Positions 1 to 6,992 of a DNA stretch of 7,200 nt are shown here, one piece after another. The translations under genes and the position numbers were made by a program. Positions within the stretch are counted from its first letter, which is position 1; each line of letters opens with the position of its first letter. This DNA is from CAZJNX01 sp964547415. Lineage in GTDB: Bacteria; Pseudomonadota; Alphaproteobacteria; Rhizobiales; Amorphaceae. Under the pieces are notes generated by a model. That model saw only the letters and a list, made by a program, of their open reading frames with translations, was not told where the DNA came from and did no database searches. The stretch covers positions 1 through 7,200 of the forward strand of contig CAZJNX010000223.1 of assembly GCA_964547415.1 (NCBI GenBank), given 5' to 3'.

Positions 1-459
1 GGACCCGCCGCGGCCGAGGGTGGCGATCCGCCCGTCCGGCGCGATCCCCTGGAAGCCGGCGACGACGGCGACCTGCCCGGCCGCGAGGCGGCGCAGCAGC
101 TCCTCCCCCTCGATGCCAAGAATGCGGGCCGCGCCGTGGGCGCCGTCCGTGCGCACCGGGATCTGCCAGCCCTGCCAGGAACGCGCGTCAACGTCCATCG
201 CCTGCAGAGTGATGGCGAGGAGCCCGGCCGTCACCTGCTCGCCGGAGGAGACGACGGCGTCGTACTCCCGCGCGTCGTGCAGGGCGGCCGCCTCCCGGCA
301 CAGCTCCACGAGGCGGTTCGTCTCCCCGGCCATGGCGGAGACGACGACGGCCACCTCGTTGCCCGCGTCCACCTCGCGCTTGACGTGGCGGGCGACGTTG
401 CGGATGCGCTCGAGGTTCGCGACCGAGGTGCCGCCGAACTTGCAGACGAGGCGGGCCAT
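1..459 (-). CDS. lysC: Aspartate kinase (aspartokinase), N-terminal part; 3' end beyond window
   Basis: Aspartokinase phosphorylates L-aspartate with ATP, the first cytoplasmic step towards lysine, threonine, methionine and diaminopimelate. The 153 codons present cover the start of the amino-acid-kinase fold. KFGGTSV at residues 7-13 is the family signature with the nucleotide-binding lysine. VVVSAMAGETNRL lies at 38-50, VSSGEQVTAGLLA at 70-82 (catalytic/aspartate-binding Glu74), SWQGWQIP at 94-101, GFQG at 135-138 and TLGRGGS at 147-153, just before the aspartate expected next. The catalytic-domain C-terminus and both regulatory ACT domains lie outside the window, so feedback type cannot be judged. 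The ATG at 459 places KFGGTS at residue 7, as usual for the family. A GGGAGG-like site near 481-487 is rather far upstream (about 21 bases), but no in-frame start fits it better. The gene is divergent from ubiG. The family assignment is secure. Confidence 0.96.
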   Translation of the reverse strand, partial: MARLVCKFGGTSVANLERIRNVARHVKREVDAGNEVAVVVSAMAGETNRLVELCREAAALHDAREYDAVVSSGEQVTAGLLAITLQAMDVDARSWQGWQIPVRTDGAHGAARILGIEGEELLRRLAAGQVAVVAGFQGIAPDGRIATLGRGGS

Positions 460-595
460 GGGCGGGTCGTTTCCGTCGTTCCTCCCGCAAGGCCGGCGCG
501 CGCGCCCGCGGGTCGTTTCGCCGCACGGGGCGGCTCGGGTGTCGGGGAAGCTTCGGCCGCCGCGCCGGGGGGCTGGCGGTGGCCGGGACGCGCGG

Positions 596-625
596 TAAGT
601 AGCACCCGGAGCGCGCGGCCGGCAA
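596..625 (-). promoter_or_regulatory. Candidate sigma-70 promoter for lysC
   Basis: On the minus strand TTGCCGG (625-619) is followed 15 bases later by GCTACTTA (603-596). These match the alphaproteobacterial housekeeping consensus known from Caulobacter (TTGACGS, GCTANAWC) at 6 of 7 and 6 of 8 positions, counting N, with a spacer one base longer than usual. The start site would fall near base 590, leaving a leader of about 130 bases before lysC. This is consensus matching by eye in GC-rich DNA and is therefore weak. The ubiG promoter should lie in the same 203-base divergent spacer, but I could not pick one out. Confidence 0.28.
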
Positions 626-662
626 GCACGGGCCGCGCCGGGCGCGTGTCGGGAGAGGGGCG

Positions 663-1406
663 ATGGCCGAAGCGACGACGGTGGACGCGGGCGAGGTGGA
701 GAAGTTCGGCCGCCTCGCCGACGAGTGGTGGAACCCGAACGGCAAGTTCCGCCCGCTGCACAAGTTCAACCCGGTGCGGCTCGGCTACATCCGCGACACC
801 CTCTGCCGCCACTTCTCGCGCGATCCCCGCGCCGAACGTCCGTTCGAGGGGCTGCGCCTCCTCGACATCGGCTGCGGCGGCGGCCTCCTGTCCGAGCCGA
901 TGGCCCGCCTCGGGGCGGACGTGGTCGGCGCCGACGCCGCCCCCACCAACATCGAGGTGGCGAGGATCCACGCCGCCCGCACCGGCACGCCGGTGGACTA
1001 CCGCGCCACCACCGCCGAGGCGCTCGCCGCCGAGGGCGAGACGTTCGACGTGGTGCTCGCCATGGAGATCATCGAGCATGTGGCCGACGTGCCGGCCTTC
1101 GCGCGGGCCTGCGCGTCCATGGTGCGGCCGGACGGGCTCCTGTTCGTCGCCACCATCAACCGGACCCCGAAGGCGTACCTCCTCGCCATCGTGGGGGCGG
1201 AGCGGGTGCTGCGCTGGCTGCCGAGGGGCACCCACCAGTACGACAGGCTGGTGAAGCCCGCGGAGATCGACGCCGCGCTCGAGGGCACGGGCGTCGCCGT
1301 CACCGAGCGGCACGGGGTCGTCTACAACCCCTTGAAGGACAGCTGGGGCCTCTCGGCGGACACGGACGTCAACTACATGGTGCTCGCCGTCCGCCACGCG
1401 GGCTGA
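663..1406 (+). CDS. ubiG: Ubiquinone biosynthesis O-methyltransferase UbiG
   Basis: UbiG performs both SAM-dependent O-methylations of ubiquinone synthesis (2-polyprenyl-6-hydroxyphenol and 3-demethylubiquinol steps), working at the inner face of the membrane. The product has 247 residues, the usual size. Visible signatures are FGRLADEWWNPNGKFRPLHK (15-34), typical of the UbiG N-terminus; SAM motif I LLDIGCGGGLLSEPMA (66-81) with an acidic residue following a strand at GADAAP (89-94); the post-motif block AMEIIEHV (133-140); NRTPKAY (166-172); and LPRGTHQYDRLVKP (186-199), a UbiG hallmark. The ATG at 663 follows a purine-rich GGGAGAGGGG at 651-660 at a suitable distance. It is divergent from lysC, a pairing I recall from other alphaproteobacteria, and its stop codon lies 5 bases from that of the convergent FUSC gene. 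Nothing is missing or broken. Confidence 0.96.
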   Translation: MAEATTVDAGEVEKFGRLADEWWNPNGKFRPLHKFNPVRLGYIRDTLCRHFSRDPRAERPFEGLRLLDIGCGGGLLSEPMARLGADVVGADAAPTNIEVARIHAARTGTPVDYRATTAEALAAEGETFDVVLAMEIIEHVADVPAFARACASMVRPDGLLFVATINRTPKAYLLAIVGAERVLRWLPRGTHQYDRLVKPAEIDAALEGTGVAVTERHGVVYNPLKDSWGLSADTDVNYMVLAVRHAG

Positions 1407-1424
1407 GGCCTTCAGCCGAGGCGG
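1391..1424. terminator. Possible bidirectional hairpin between convergent ubiG and FUSC gene
   Basis: A perfect 6-base inverted repeat, GGCTGA (1401-1406) and TCAGCC (1412-1417), brackets a 5-base loop. An outer CCGCC (1391-1395) could pair with GGCGG (1420-1424). The TGA of ubiG forms part of the left arm and the TGA of the FUSC gene (read on the minus strand) part of the right arm. There is no T-run on either side, so a classical intrinsic terminator is not demonstrated. It may simply help end or stabilise both convergent messages. Confidence 0.35.
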
Positions 1425-3637
1425 GCGACGATCGGGGCGAGGTCGTTGAGCGTCCGCCCGAGGCGGTTGCCGAAGTAGGCGTGGTCCACGACGGCGACGG
1501 CGTCGCGCATGGTGAGGCCCTCTCCCGCCGCGGCGATCTCGGCCGTCGCCACGCCCGCGCGCTCGAACGGGGGCGGCACCTCCCGGTTCGCCCGCGCCTC
1601 CCGGGCGAGTGCCGCGACCGCCGAGAGCGCTGCCGACAGGCGCCCGTCGAGGGTGCCGAAGGCCGCGCGCACGGGCTCTGGCACGGTGGCGCGGGCGGCG
1701 ACCGGCCGGCCCGCCTCGTACTGGTCGAGATAGGCGAGCACCGCGTCGAGGAGGGCGACGAGGCGCAGGATCTCCCGCGCGTCGCGCCCGGTCATGGTGC
1801 GCTCGGCGGCGATCGTCGGCAGCCGCTCGGCGATGCCCGCGAAGCGCCCGCCGAGGCTCGCCGCGACCGTCGCGGGCCCCGCGTCCGCCGGGGCGGAGAC
1901 GAGGCCGTCGAAGGCGTCCGACAGGTCGGCGAGGAGGGTCGCCACCTCCTGGCGGATCGAGGCGGCCGCGTAGCTCGGCACCACGAGGAAGGCCGCGGCG
2001 AGGGCCGCCGCCGCGCCGATCAGCGTCTCGTAGACGCGGGCGGCCATCTCCGCCGTCCCCGCCCCGGTGAGGACGTGGATGCCGAGGGCGACGACGAATC
2101 CGATCGCGGCCGAGGCCACCGTGTAGCGCGTCTCGATCGTCACGACGACGAGGAGGAGCGCGGCGGCCATGATGGAGAGCTCCGCCGCCAGCTTGCCGCT
2201 CACGAAGGGCACGAGGGCGATGGCGATGGCCACCCCCACCAGCGTCCCGAGTCCGCGCCGGAAGGAGCGCAGCGCCGTCTCCCCCACCGTGCCGTTGAGG
2301 ACGAGGGCGACGGTGAGGGTGGCCCAGTAGGCGTGGGCGAGGTCGAGGGTGAACTGGAGCGCCGTCGTGATGGAGACCGCGACGAACGCCTGGAGGGCGA
2401 GGCGCCGCGCCGCCCGCTCCGCCGCCTTCGCCGCCGCCGCCGTCCGGTCGGTGGAGAGCGCCACGGGCTCGATCTCCGAGCGGCCGGCGAAGTAGTCGTT
2501 GAGGGCGCGCTCGAGCCGGCGCAGGCCGGTGACGAGCCGCACCGCCTGGATCCGCTCGGGCGCCGCCGATCCCTCCTCCGACAGGCGCTCGGCGGTGAGG
2601 GCGGCAAGATCGGCATCGGGGCGCGCCTCGGAGGGAAAGCCGATCACGACGGGGCTCGCGAGGCGGCCGGCGAGGCGGTCCACCGCCCGCTTCAGCCGCG
2701 GGTCGGCGAGGAGCGCGGCGCGCGTTCGCCCGTCCATCGACGCGAGCGAGTCGAGGGCCACCTCGAGGGCGAGCACCATCCGGTAAAGGGCGACGAGCTG
2801 GGCTCGGAAGCGGGAGGCCACGTGGGGCCGCTCGTCCGCCGCCGCGTCCGCGAAGCGCTGCAGGAGCTGCCAGCGCCGGCGCAGGGTGGCGGCGACGGGC
2901 CGGGCGCGCCCGTCCTCTCCCATCGGCTCGGGCTCCACCGCGCCTTCCCGGACGGTGGCCGACAGGGCCTCGCCGATGTCGGACAACAGGTCGAAGGAGC
3001 GCACGCGGAAGGCGTCGAGGGCCGACGGCCGCAAGGTGAGGAAGCGGAAGACGAGGGCCGACAGAAGGGCGATGCCAGCCGCAGCCGGGAACCAGAAGCC
3101 GGTGGCGAGGGTGGGGTTGGTGGCGACGAAACCCACCCCGAGGAGCGCGGTGAGGAGGCCGAGCTTGGTCGCCACCGGTCCCCAGCGCCGGGCGTAGATC
3201 CCACCGACGATGAGGACCACCCACAGGAGCGAGACCGGCAGCTCCCCGTAGCCCCACGAGCCCGGCCCCGCGAGCCCCACGGCCGACACGAGGAGGCCCG
3301 CGAGCACGCCGGTCACCGCCACGCGGCGGAACTCGCGCCCGTAGCCCGCCGAGGGGACGAGGATGAACAGGTTGAGCGTCAGGATCGCCGCGACGAGGGG
3401 GAGCTCGAGCGCGAGGTCCCCGGCCGCCTGCGCGGCGGAAAAGCGCGCCTCGAGCCACGGGATCGCCGCGAGCGGCGCGGGCAGCGTGAGGCGTGGCGCC
3501 GCTTCGGCGAGGAGCCAGGCCGCCGTCGCCGAGGCGGCGACGGCGGCGGCGGTCTTGAGGGCGAGGGCGGTGCGAAGGCCCCCGGGGTCGACGTCGGCGG
3601 CGAGGTCGGCGAGGCGGGCGCGCAGCGTCCGGCGCAT
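1412..3637 (-). CDS. FUSC-family inner-membrane protein (YccS/aromatic-acid-exporter-like)
   Basis: The 741-residue protein has the duplicated layout of the fusaric-acid-resistance/YccS superfamily. A first hydrophobic block runs over about residues 22-200, with helices near 24-46, 77-95, 106-123, 134-148, 156-173 and 181-200. A charged cytoplasmic stretch follows (about 201-410). A second hydrophobic block covers about 412-557, and a helical soluble tail 558-741. The second block carries the best family resemblance: AYWATLTVALVLNGTVGET (436-454) followed by SFRRGLGTLVG (458-468), like the FUSC/PF13515 core. Known members include efflux components for fusaric acid and p-hydroxybenzoate, but many are uncharacterised and no substrate can be inferred. 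No partner membrane-fusion or small DUF1656-type gene lies beside it, which argues against an AaeAB-type pump. The gene sits 21 bases after the aminotransferase and in the same frame. The ATG at 3637 lacks a normal Shine-Dalgarno. Family call is firm; function is open. Confidence 0.85.
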   Translation of the reverse strand: MRRTLRARLADLAADVDPGGLRTALALKTAAAVAASATAAWLLAEAAPRLTLPAPLAAIPWLEARFSAAQAAGDLALELPLVAAILTLNLFILVPSAGYGREFRRVAVTGVLAGLLVSAVGLAGPGSWGYGELPVSLLWVVLIVGGIYARRWGPVATKLGLLTALLGVGFVATNPTLATGFWFPAAAGIALLSALVFRFLTLRPSALDAFRVRSFDLLSDIGEALSATVREGAVEPEPMGEDGRARPVAATLRRRWQLLQRFADAAADERPHVASRFRAQLVALYRMVLALEVALDSLASMDGRTRAALLADPRLKRAVDRLAGRLASPVVIGFPSEARPDADLAALTAERLSEEGSAAPERIQAVRLVTGLRRLERALNDYFAGRSEIEPVALSTDRTAAAAKAAERAARRLALQAFVAVSITTALQFTLDLAHAYWATLTVALVLNGTVGETALRSFRRGLGTLVGVAIAIALVPFVSGKLAAELSIMAAALLLVVVTIETRYTVASAAIGFVVALGIHVLTGAGTAEMAARVYETLIGAAAALAAAFLVVPSYAAASIRQEVATLLADLSDAFDGLVSAPADAGPATVAASLGGRFAGIAERLPTIAAERTMTGRDAREILRLVALLDAVLAYLDQYEAGRPVAARATVPEPVRAAFGTLDGRLSAALSAVAALAREARANREVPPPFERAGVATAEIAAAGEGLTMRDAVAVVDHAYFGNRLGRTLNDLAPIVARLG

Positions 3638-3655
3638 CCCCCCGGCCCCGGCCCC
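3638..3655 (-). promoter_or_regulatory. GGGGCC repeat at the ribosome-binding position of the FUSC gene
   Basis: Between the aminotransferase stop (3661-3659) and the FUSC ATG (3637), the minus strand reads as two GGGGCC units followed by six G residues that abut the ATG. No GGAGG-like sequence is present, whereas the other start codons in the window have a recognisable purine-rich site. Ribosomes may bind the G-rich tract or re-initiate after finishing the aminotransferase. The G-runs could also fold into a quadruplex. The repeat is seen directly; any role is inference. Confidence 0.4.
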
Positions 3656-3658
3656 GCG

Positions 3659-4864
3659 TCAGGCGCTGGCGGCGGAAAGGCGCGCGGGCGGGGCGTGGCG
3701 CTCCAGGAACGCGCCGATCCGGTCCATGGCTTCGGCGATGTCGGCCTCGGACGCGGCGTAGGACACGCGCACGTAGCCCTCGCCGTGTTCCCCGAAGTCC
3801 GGCCCGCCGATGAGGGCGACGCCGGCCTCTTCGAGGAGCGCGGAGGCGAGGGCCTTCGCCTGCCAGCCCGTCTCCCGGATGTTGGGAAAGGCGTAGAAGG
3901 CGCCCTTCGGCGTCACCGCCGATACGCCCGGCAGCGCGTTGAGCCGCTCCGTCACCAGCGCACGGCGCCGGTCGAACGCGGCGACCATCTCCGCGACGGC
4001 GTCCTGGGGGCCGGTGAGGGCGGCGAGCCCGGCGTACTGGGTGGGGGCGTTGACGCACGACCAGGCGTTCACCGCGAGCTTGCGGGCGTGGTCGAAGAGG
4101 GCCTCGGGCCAGACGGACCAGCCGAGGCGCCAGCCCGTCATGGCGTAGGTCTTCGACCAGCCGTCGAGCAGGATCGTCCGCTCCGCGATCTCCGGGAACG
4201 ACAGGAGCGAGACGTGCTCGAGCCCGTCGTAGGTCATGCGCGAATAGATCTCGTCCGACAGGATGGCGACGTCCGGCCGGTCCGCGAGGCCCTTCGCGAG
4301 CCGCTCGATCTCGGCGCGCGAGGTGACGCCGCCCGTCGGGTTCGCCGGCGAGTTCACGATGACGAGGCGGGTCTTCCCGTTCACGAGGGACAGGAGCTCC
4401 TCGGCCGAGAAGGCGAAGCCGTTCTCCTCCCGGATCGGCAGCGGCACGGCCTTCGCGCCGGTGTACTCGATCATCGAGCGGTAGATGGGAAAGCCCGGGT
4501 CCGGGTAGACGATCTCCGCGCCGGGCTCTCCGAACATCAGGATGGCGGCGAACATCGTCACCTTGCCGCCCGGCACGATCATGACGCGATCGGGCGAGAC
4601 CGCCGCCCCGGTGCGGGCCGCAACGTCCGCCGCCACGGCCTCGCGGAGCGCCGGGATGCCGGGGGCGGCGGTGTAGCCGTGGTGGCCGTCCCGCAGGGCC
4701 TTCACGGCCGCCTCGACCACGTGGGGCGGGGTCGGAAAGTCCGGCTGGCCGATGCCGAGGTTGACGATGGAGCGACCCTCGGCGGCGAGCTGCTGCGCGC
4801 GGGCGAGGACGGCGAAGGCGTTCTCCTCGCCCATCCGGAAGAACCCGTCCGTCACGTGGAACAT
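3659..4864 (-). CDS. Class I/II PLP-dependent aminotransferase, aspartate-aminotransferase-like
   Basis: This is a cytoplasmic fold-type I transaminase of 401 residues, normal length. Residues visible: NLGIGQPDFPTP (35-46) near the start; the PLP-phosphate loop VPGGKVTMF (97-105); YPDPGFPIY (120-128); NSPANPTGG (171-179), whose Asn175 should contact the PLP ring hydroxyl; SDEIYS (203-208) with Asp204 for the pyridine nitrogen; SKTYAMTGWRLGW (237-249), in which Lys238 forms the Schiff base; and YVRVSYA (364-370) with Arg366 as the likely substrate-carboxylate arginine. All key residues are intact. The family covers aspartate, alanine, aromatic and other amino donors, and the sequence does not settle which; the PGGK clade is usually annotated simply as 'aminotransferase'. 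The ATG at 4864 is preceded by GGGAGG (4870-4875) with 5 bases between. The FUSC gene follows after 21 bases and probably shares its transcript. The TDT gene ends 71 bases upstream. Confidence 0.92.
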   Translation of the reverse strand: MFHVTDGFFRMGEENAFAVLARAQQLAAEGRSIVNLGIGQPDFPTPPHVVEAAVKALRDGHHGYTAAPGIPALREAVAADVAARTGAAVSPDRVMIVPGGKVTMFAAILMFGEPGAEIVYPDPGFPIYRSMIEYTGAKAVPLPIREENGFAFSAEELLSLVNGKTRLVIVNSPANPTGGVTSRAEIERLAKGLADRPDVAILSDEIYSRMTYDGLEHVSLLSFPEIAERTILLDGWSKTYAMTGWRLGWSVWPEALFDHARKLAVNAWSCVNAPTQYAGLAALTGPQDAVAEMVAAFDRRRALVTERLNALPGVSAVTPKGAFYAFPNIRETGWQAKALASALLEEAGVALIGGPDFGEHGEGYVRVSYAASEADIAEAMDRIGAFLERHAPPARLSAASA

Positions 4865-4935
4865 CCCAGCCTCCCGCCGTCTCGCCGCGTTTCCCTCCGC
4901 TTCAAGCAGATCGCCGCCCGCGCCACAACGCCCGC

Positions 4936-5910
4936 TCACTCGGGCCGGCAGATCTCCCCCCGTGCGATGGCCCGCGCCGTGCGCGCGGCGAGCATCGCCA
5001 CGATCGCGAGGAGGAGGACCCAAAGCCCGATCCCGACCGCCTCGTGGACGGGCGAGCCCGTGCGCTCGGCGAACACGAGGGAGGCGATGGACAGCGCCGC
5101 CACGGGGAAGGAGAGCGCCCAGAAGGACAGGGCGAAGGGAAGCCGCACCACCTTCGGCGCCTCGAGGGCGACGATCGCGAGGAAGACGTAGCCCGCGTTG
5201 AGGAGGATGCGGGCGAAGGCGTCCACGCCCCCGCCGAGGTGGAGGTAGGCGAGGAAGGCGACCGCGGGCGGCGCGACGAGGATGACGAGGGTGGGGGCGA
5301 GGCGCGCGGGCAGCGGGTCGTGGAAGACGAGGCGGTTGAAGACGAGGGTGAGGAGGACGAGCCAGAACAGGAGCCCCGCCGTAAAGAACAGCCAGGACAG
5401 CTCCACGTAGCCGAAGCCCGCACCGGCTACCGGCACCACCACGTTGCCCACCGCCGGGATGAACCAGGCCGGCGACAGGTGGGCGGTCTGGAACGGCCGG
5501 TGGGAGATCCACGTGCCGATGACGGCGAGGGTCAGCACCGCCTGGAGCGCGACGCCGACGAGCCACAGCCCCTCCGCGAGGCCGGGCGCATGGGCCGACA
5601 GGCCCGTCGCGATCAGGAGGAGCGAGATCGAGATCGCCGGGAAGAAGGCGATCCGCACCGGGTGGCGCCACTCGGCGAGCACCGCGGCCGGGTGGAGCGC
5701 GCCCTTTGCGGCATAGAACCCGGCGATCGCGAGGAACGCGAGGACGGTGAGGGCGAGCGCGGCGAGGGAGGCGACGTGGGGAAGGCCGAGGGCGGCCTCC
5801 ACCGCGCGGGTCGCGAGGGTGAGGCCGCCGAGGCCGAGCACCGTCGCGAAGAAGGCGATGGGAAACTCGGCGAGGCGGTTCTCGGCGTGGGGCAGGCTGG
5901 TCTCTGTCAT
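4936..5910 (-). CDS. TDT/TehA/SLAC1-type anion channel family membrane protein
   Basis: The 324-residue protein is almost entirely hydrophobic, with about ten predicted helices (near 15-38, 47-68, 88-104, 112-133, 147-162, 168-190, 205-223, 235-250, 258-280 and 292-310), the count expected for the tellurite-resistance/dicarboxylate transporter family. The best signature is LSPAWFIPAVGNVVVPVAG (145-163), followed by FNRLVFHDPLPARLAPTL (191-208) and ILVAPPAVAFLAYLH (210-224); WALSFPVAALSIAS (264-277) resembles the pore-lining penultimate helix. Relatives include TehA, plant SLAC1 anion channels and the yeast sulfite and malate transporters Ssu1 and Mae1, so a small anion is the likely cargo, but which one is unknown. 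The ATG at 5910 follows GGGAG (5918-5922) with a 7-base gap. An 82-base spacer upstream contains an FNR/CRP-like palindrome. Family is firm; substrate is not assignable. Confidence 0.88.
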   Translation of the reverse strand: MTETSLPHAENRLAEFPIAFFATVLGLGGLTLATRAVEAALGLPHVASLAALALTVLAFLAIAGFYAAKGALHPAAVLAEWRHPVRIAFFPAISISLLLIATGLSAHAPGLAEGLWLVGVALQAVLTLAVIGTWISHRPFQTAHLSPAWFIPAVGNVVVPVAGAGFGYVELSWLFFTAGLLFWLVLLTLVFNRLVFHDPLPARLAPTLVILVAPPAVAFLAYLHLGGGVDAFARILLNAGYVFLAIVALEAPKVVRLPFALSFWALSFPVAALSIASLVFAERTGSPVHEAVGIGLWVLLLAIVAMLAARTARAIARGEICRPE

Positions 5911-5951
5911 GGGGCGGCTCCCGAGAGGTCCGCCCGCAGGTGCCGCCCGCG

Positions 5952-5978
5952 GCTTTCCCGCGCCATGACATCGGTCAA
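5952..5978 (-). promoter_or_regulatory. FNR/CRP-type palindrome and -35-like element upstream of the TDT gene
   Basis: The minus strand carries TTGACCGATGTCAT at 5978-5965: TGAC and GTCA arms around CGAT, close to the TTGAT-N4-ATCAA box of FNR-family regulators. The centre is about 61 bases before the TDT start codon. An activator at -41.5 would put the transcript start near 5930, leaving a leader of about 20 bases that still includes the Shine-Dalgarno. Alternatively TTGACCG (5978-5972) is a plain -35 element (6 of 7 to TTGACGS), with a poor -10, GGGAAAGC (5959-5952), 12 bases on; a bound protein would then repress. The palindrome is observed; regulation is inferred. Confidence 0.4.
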
Positions 5979-5992
5979 GGAATGGGGCCGCC

Positions 5993-6910
5993 TCAGGGAT
6001 GGTGGGGCGTGGCGGCGGCCGCCTCCTTCGCCTTCAGCCGCTCCCGGTGGAGGATGTAAAGGCCCGAGCCGCCGATGATGAGGCTGCCCGCCAGCGTCCA
6101 CAGGTCCGGCAGGTCGCCGAACACGACGAAGCCCAGCAGCACCATCCAGAACATCTGCGTGTAGAGGAAGGGGGCGAGGACGTTGGGCGTCGCCAGCTTG
6201 TGGGCGACGATGAGGACGTAGTGCCCGAACGCCCCGAACACCCCGAGGCACAGGACGAGAACCCAAAGCGACGGGTCCGGCATCTGAAGGACGGGCAGCG
6301 CCGCGGGCGCGTAGAAGCCGATCCCCACGAAGCCCGGCCAGACGAGGAGGGTGGTGGAGGTCTCGCTGCCCCCGAGCCGCCGCGTCATGATGATGTAGAA
6401 GGTGTATGAGACCATCGCCCCGAAGGACAGGAACACGGCCCAGTGGACCTCGGCGAAGCCCGGGCGCGTGACGAGCAGAACCCCGAGGAAGCCGACCACC
6501 ACCGCCGCCCAGCGCCGCGGGCCCGCCCATTCGCCGAGGAACGGGCCGGACAGGGCCGTCACCAGGAGCGGGGCGGCGAACATGATCGCCACCGTCTGGG
6601 CGAGCTGCAGGTACTGGAGGGCGGCGAAGTTGAAGCCCGTCGCCCCGCACATGAACAGGGCCCTCAGCGTCTGCATGGGAATGTTGCGCGGCACCAGCAT
6701 CGACGGCCGCGCCCACACCCTCAGGAGCAGCAGGATGAGGAGGGTGTGGATGAGAAAGCGCAGCCAGATGACCTCGAGCGCCGGCAGGTACTGGACGAGG
6801 TACTTCACCGTGGCGTCGAGGCAGGAGAACATGAAGACGGCGAGCACCATGAGCGCGATGCCCTTGAGCACCGACCCCGCCTCATCGGTGCCCGCGTACG
6901 TGCTCGCCAT
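5993..6910 (-). CDS. EamA/DMT-superfamily transporter
   Basis: The product is 305 residues with about ten membrane helices arranged as two EamA repeats (roughly 15-148 and 158-288), the standard drug/metabolite transporter layout. The N-terminal repeat shows LKGIALMVLAVFMFSCLDA (15-33), VIWLRFLIHTLLILLLL (47-63) and QTVAIMFAAPLLVTALSG (105-122) ahead of FLGEWAGPRRW (124-134) and VGFLGVLLVTRPG (139-151). The second repeat ends in LAPFLYTQMFWMVLLGFVVFGD (245-266), where PFLYTQ...FGD is typical. A lysine-rich cytoplasmic tail closes the protein. Family members export amino acids, purines or other small metabolites, or carry S-adenosylmethionine; the cargo here cannot be told. The frame stays open to 7045, but the ATG at 6910 is chosen because GGGAGG lies 10 bases upstream and because the preceding 45 codons are Gly/Arg/Pro-rich and lack family character. 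mutM ends 159 bases upstream; the TDT gene starts 82 bases downstream. Confidence 0.9.
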   Translation of the reverse strand: MASTYAGTDEAGSVLKGIALMVLAVFMFSCLDATVKYLVQYLPALEVIWLRFLIHTLLILLLLRVWARPSMLVPRNIPMQTLRALFMCGATGFNFAALQYLQLAQTVAIMFAAPLLVTALSGPFLGEWAGPRRWAAVVVGFLGVLLVTRPGFAEVHWAVFLSFGAMVSYTFYIIMTRRLGGSETSTTLLVWPGFVGIGFYAPAALPVLQMPDPSLWVLVLCLGVFGAFGHYVLIVAHKLATPNVLAPFLYTQMFWMVLLGFVVFGDLPDLWTLAGSLIIGGSGLYILHRERLKAKEAAAATPHHP

Positions 6911-6920
6911 GCCGTCAGCG

Positions 6921-6926
6921 CCTCCC
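6921..6926 (-). promoter_or_regulatory. Shine-Dalgarno that fixes the EamA transporter start
   Basis: GGGAGG on the minus strand lies 10 bases before the ATG at 6910. It supports this start over two in-frame upstream ATGs (7045 and 7036), which would add a 45- or 42-residue non-hydrophobic, Gly/Arg/Pro-rich extension. Confidence 0.7.
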
Positions 6927-6992
6927 TGTCCGGCCGGCGACGCTGCCAACCCGCCCGGCCAACGCGCCCCCGCGCCGTCCGTTCGTACAGGA

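Noticed and set aside
460..662. Riboswitch or attenuator in the lysC leader
   Set aside because: I looked for a lysine-riboswitch-like set of helices or a lysine-rich leader peptide in the divergent spacer and saw neither.
231..4058. Very long open frame on the minus strand, over 1200 codons, spanning several genes out of frame
   Set aside because: Its translation is Arg/Gly/Pro-rich without any family motif, and it runs antisense or out of frame to ubiG, FUSC and the aminotransferase. Extreme GC content makes stop codons rare in the shadow frames.
4870..4905. TTGAAGC (4905-4899, minus) as a -35 element for the aminotransferase
   Set aside because: The only -10-like sequences at proper spacing are poor, and the implied start site would fall in the Shine-Dalgarno, so it does not make a sensible leader.
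4930..4945. GCCCG/CGGGC inverted repeat around the TDT stop codon
   Set aside because: Five-base arms with a 6-base loop and no T-run; such repeats are expected by chance in DNA this rich in G and C.
725..5191. Nearly 1500-codon open frame on the plus strand opposite the FUSC and aminotransferase genes
   Set aside because: It is rich in Glu/Gly/Arg/His, as expected when a GC-biased coding strand is read backwards. It has no domain signature and no ribosome binding site, and it overlaps ubiG in another frame.
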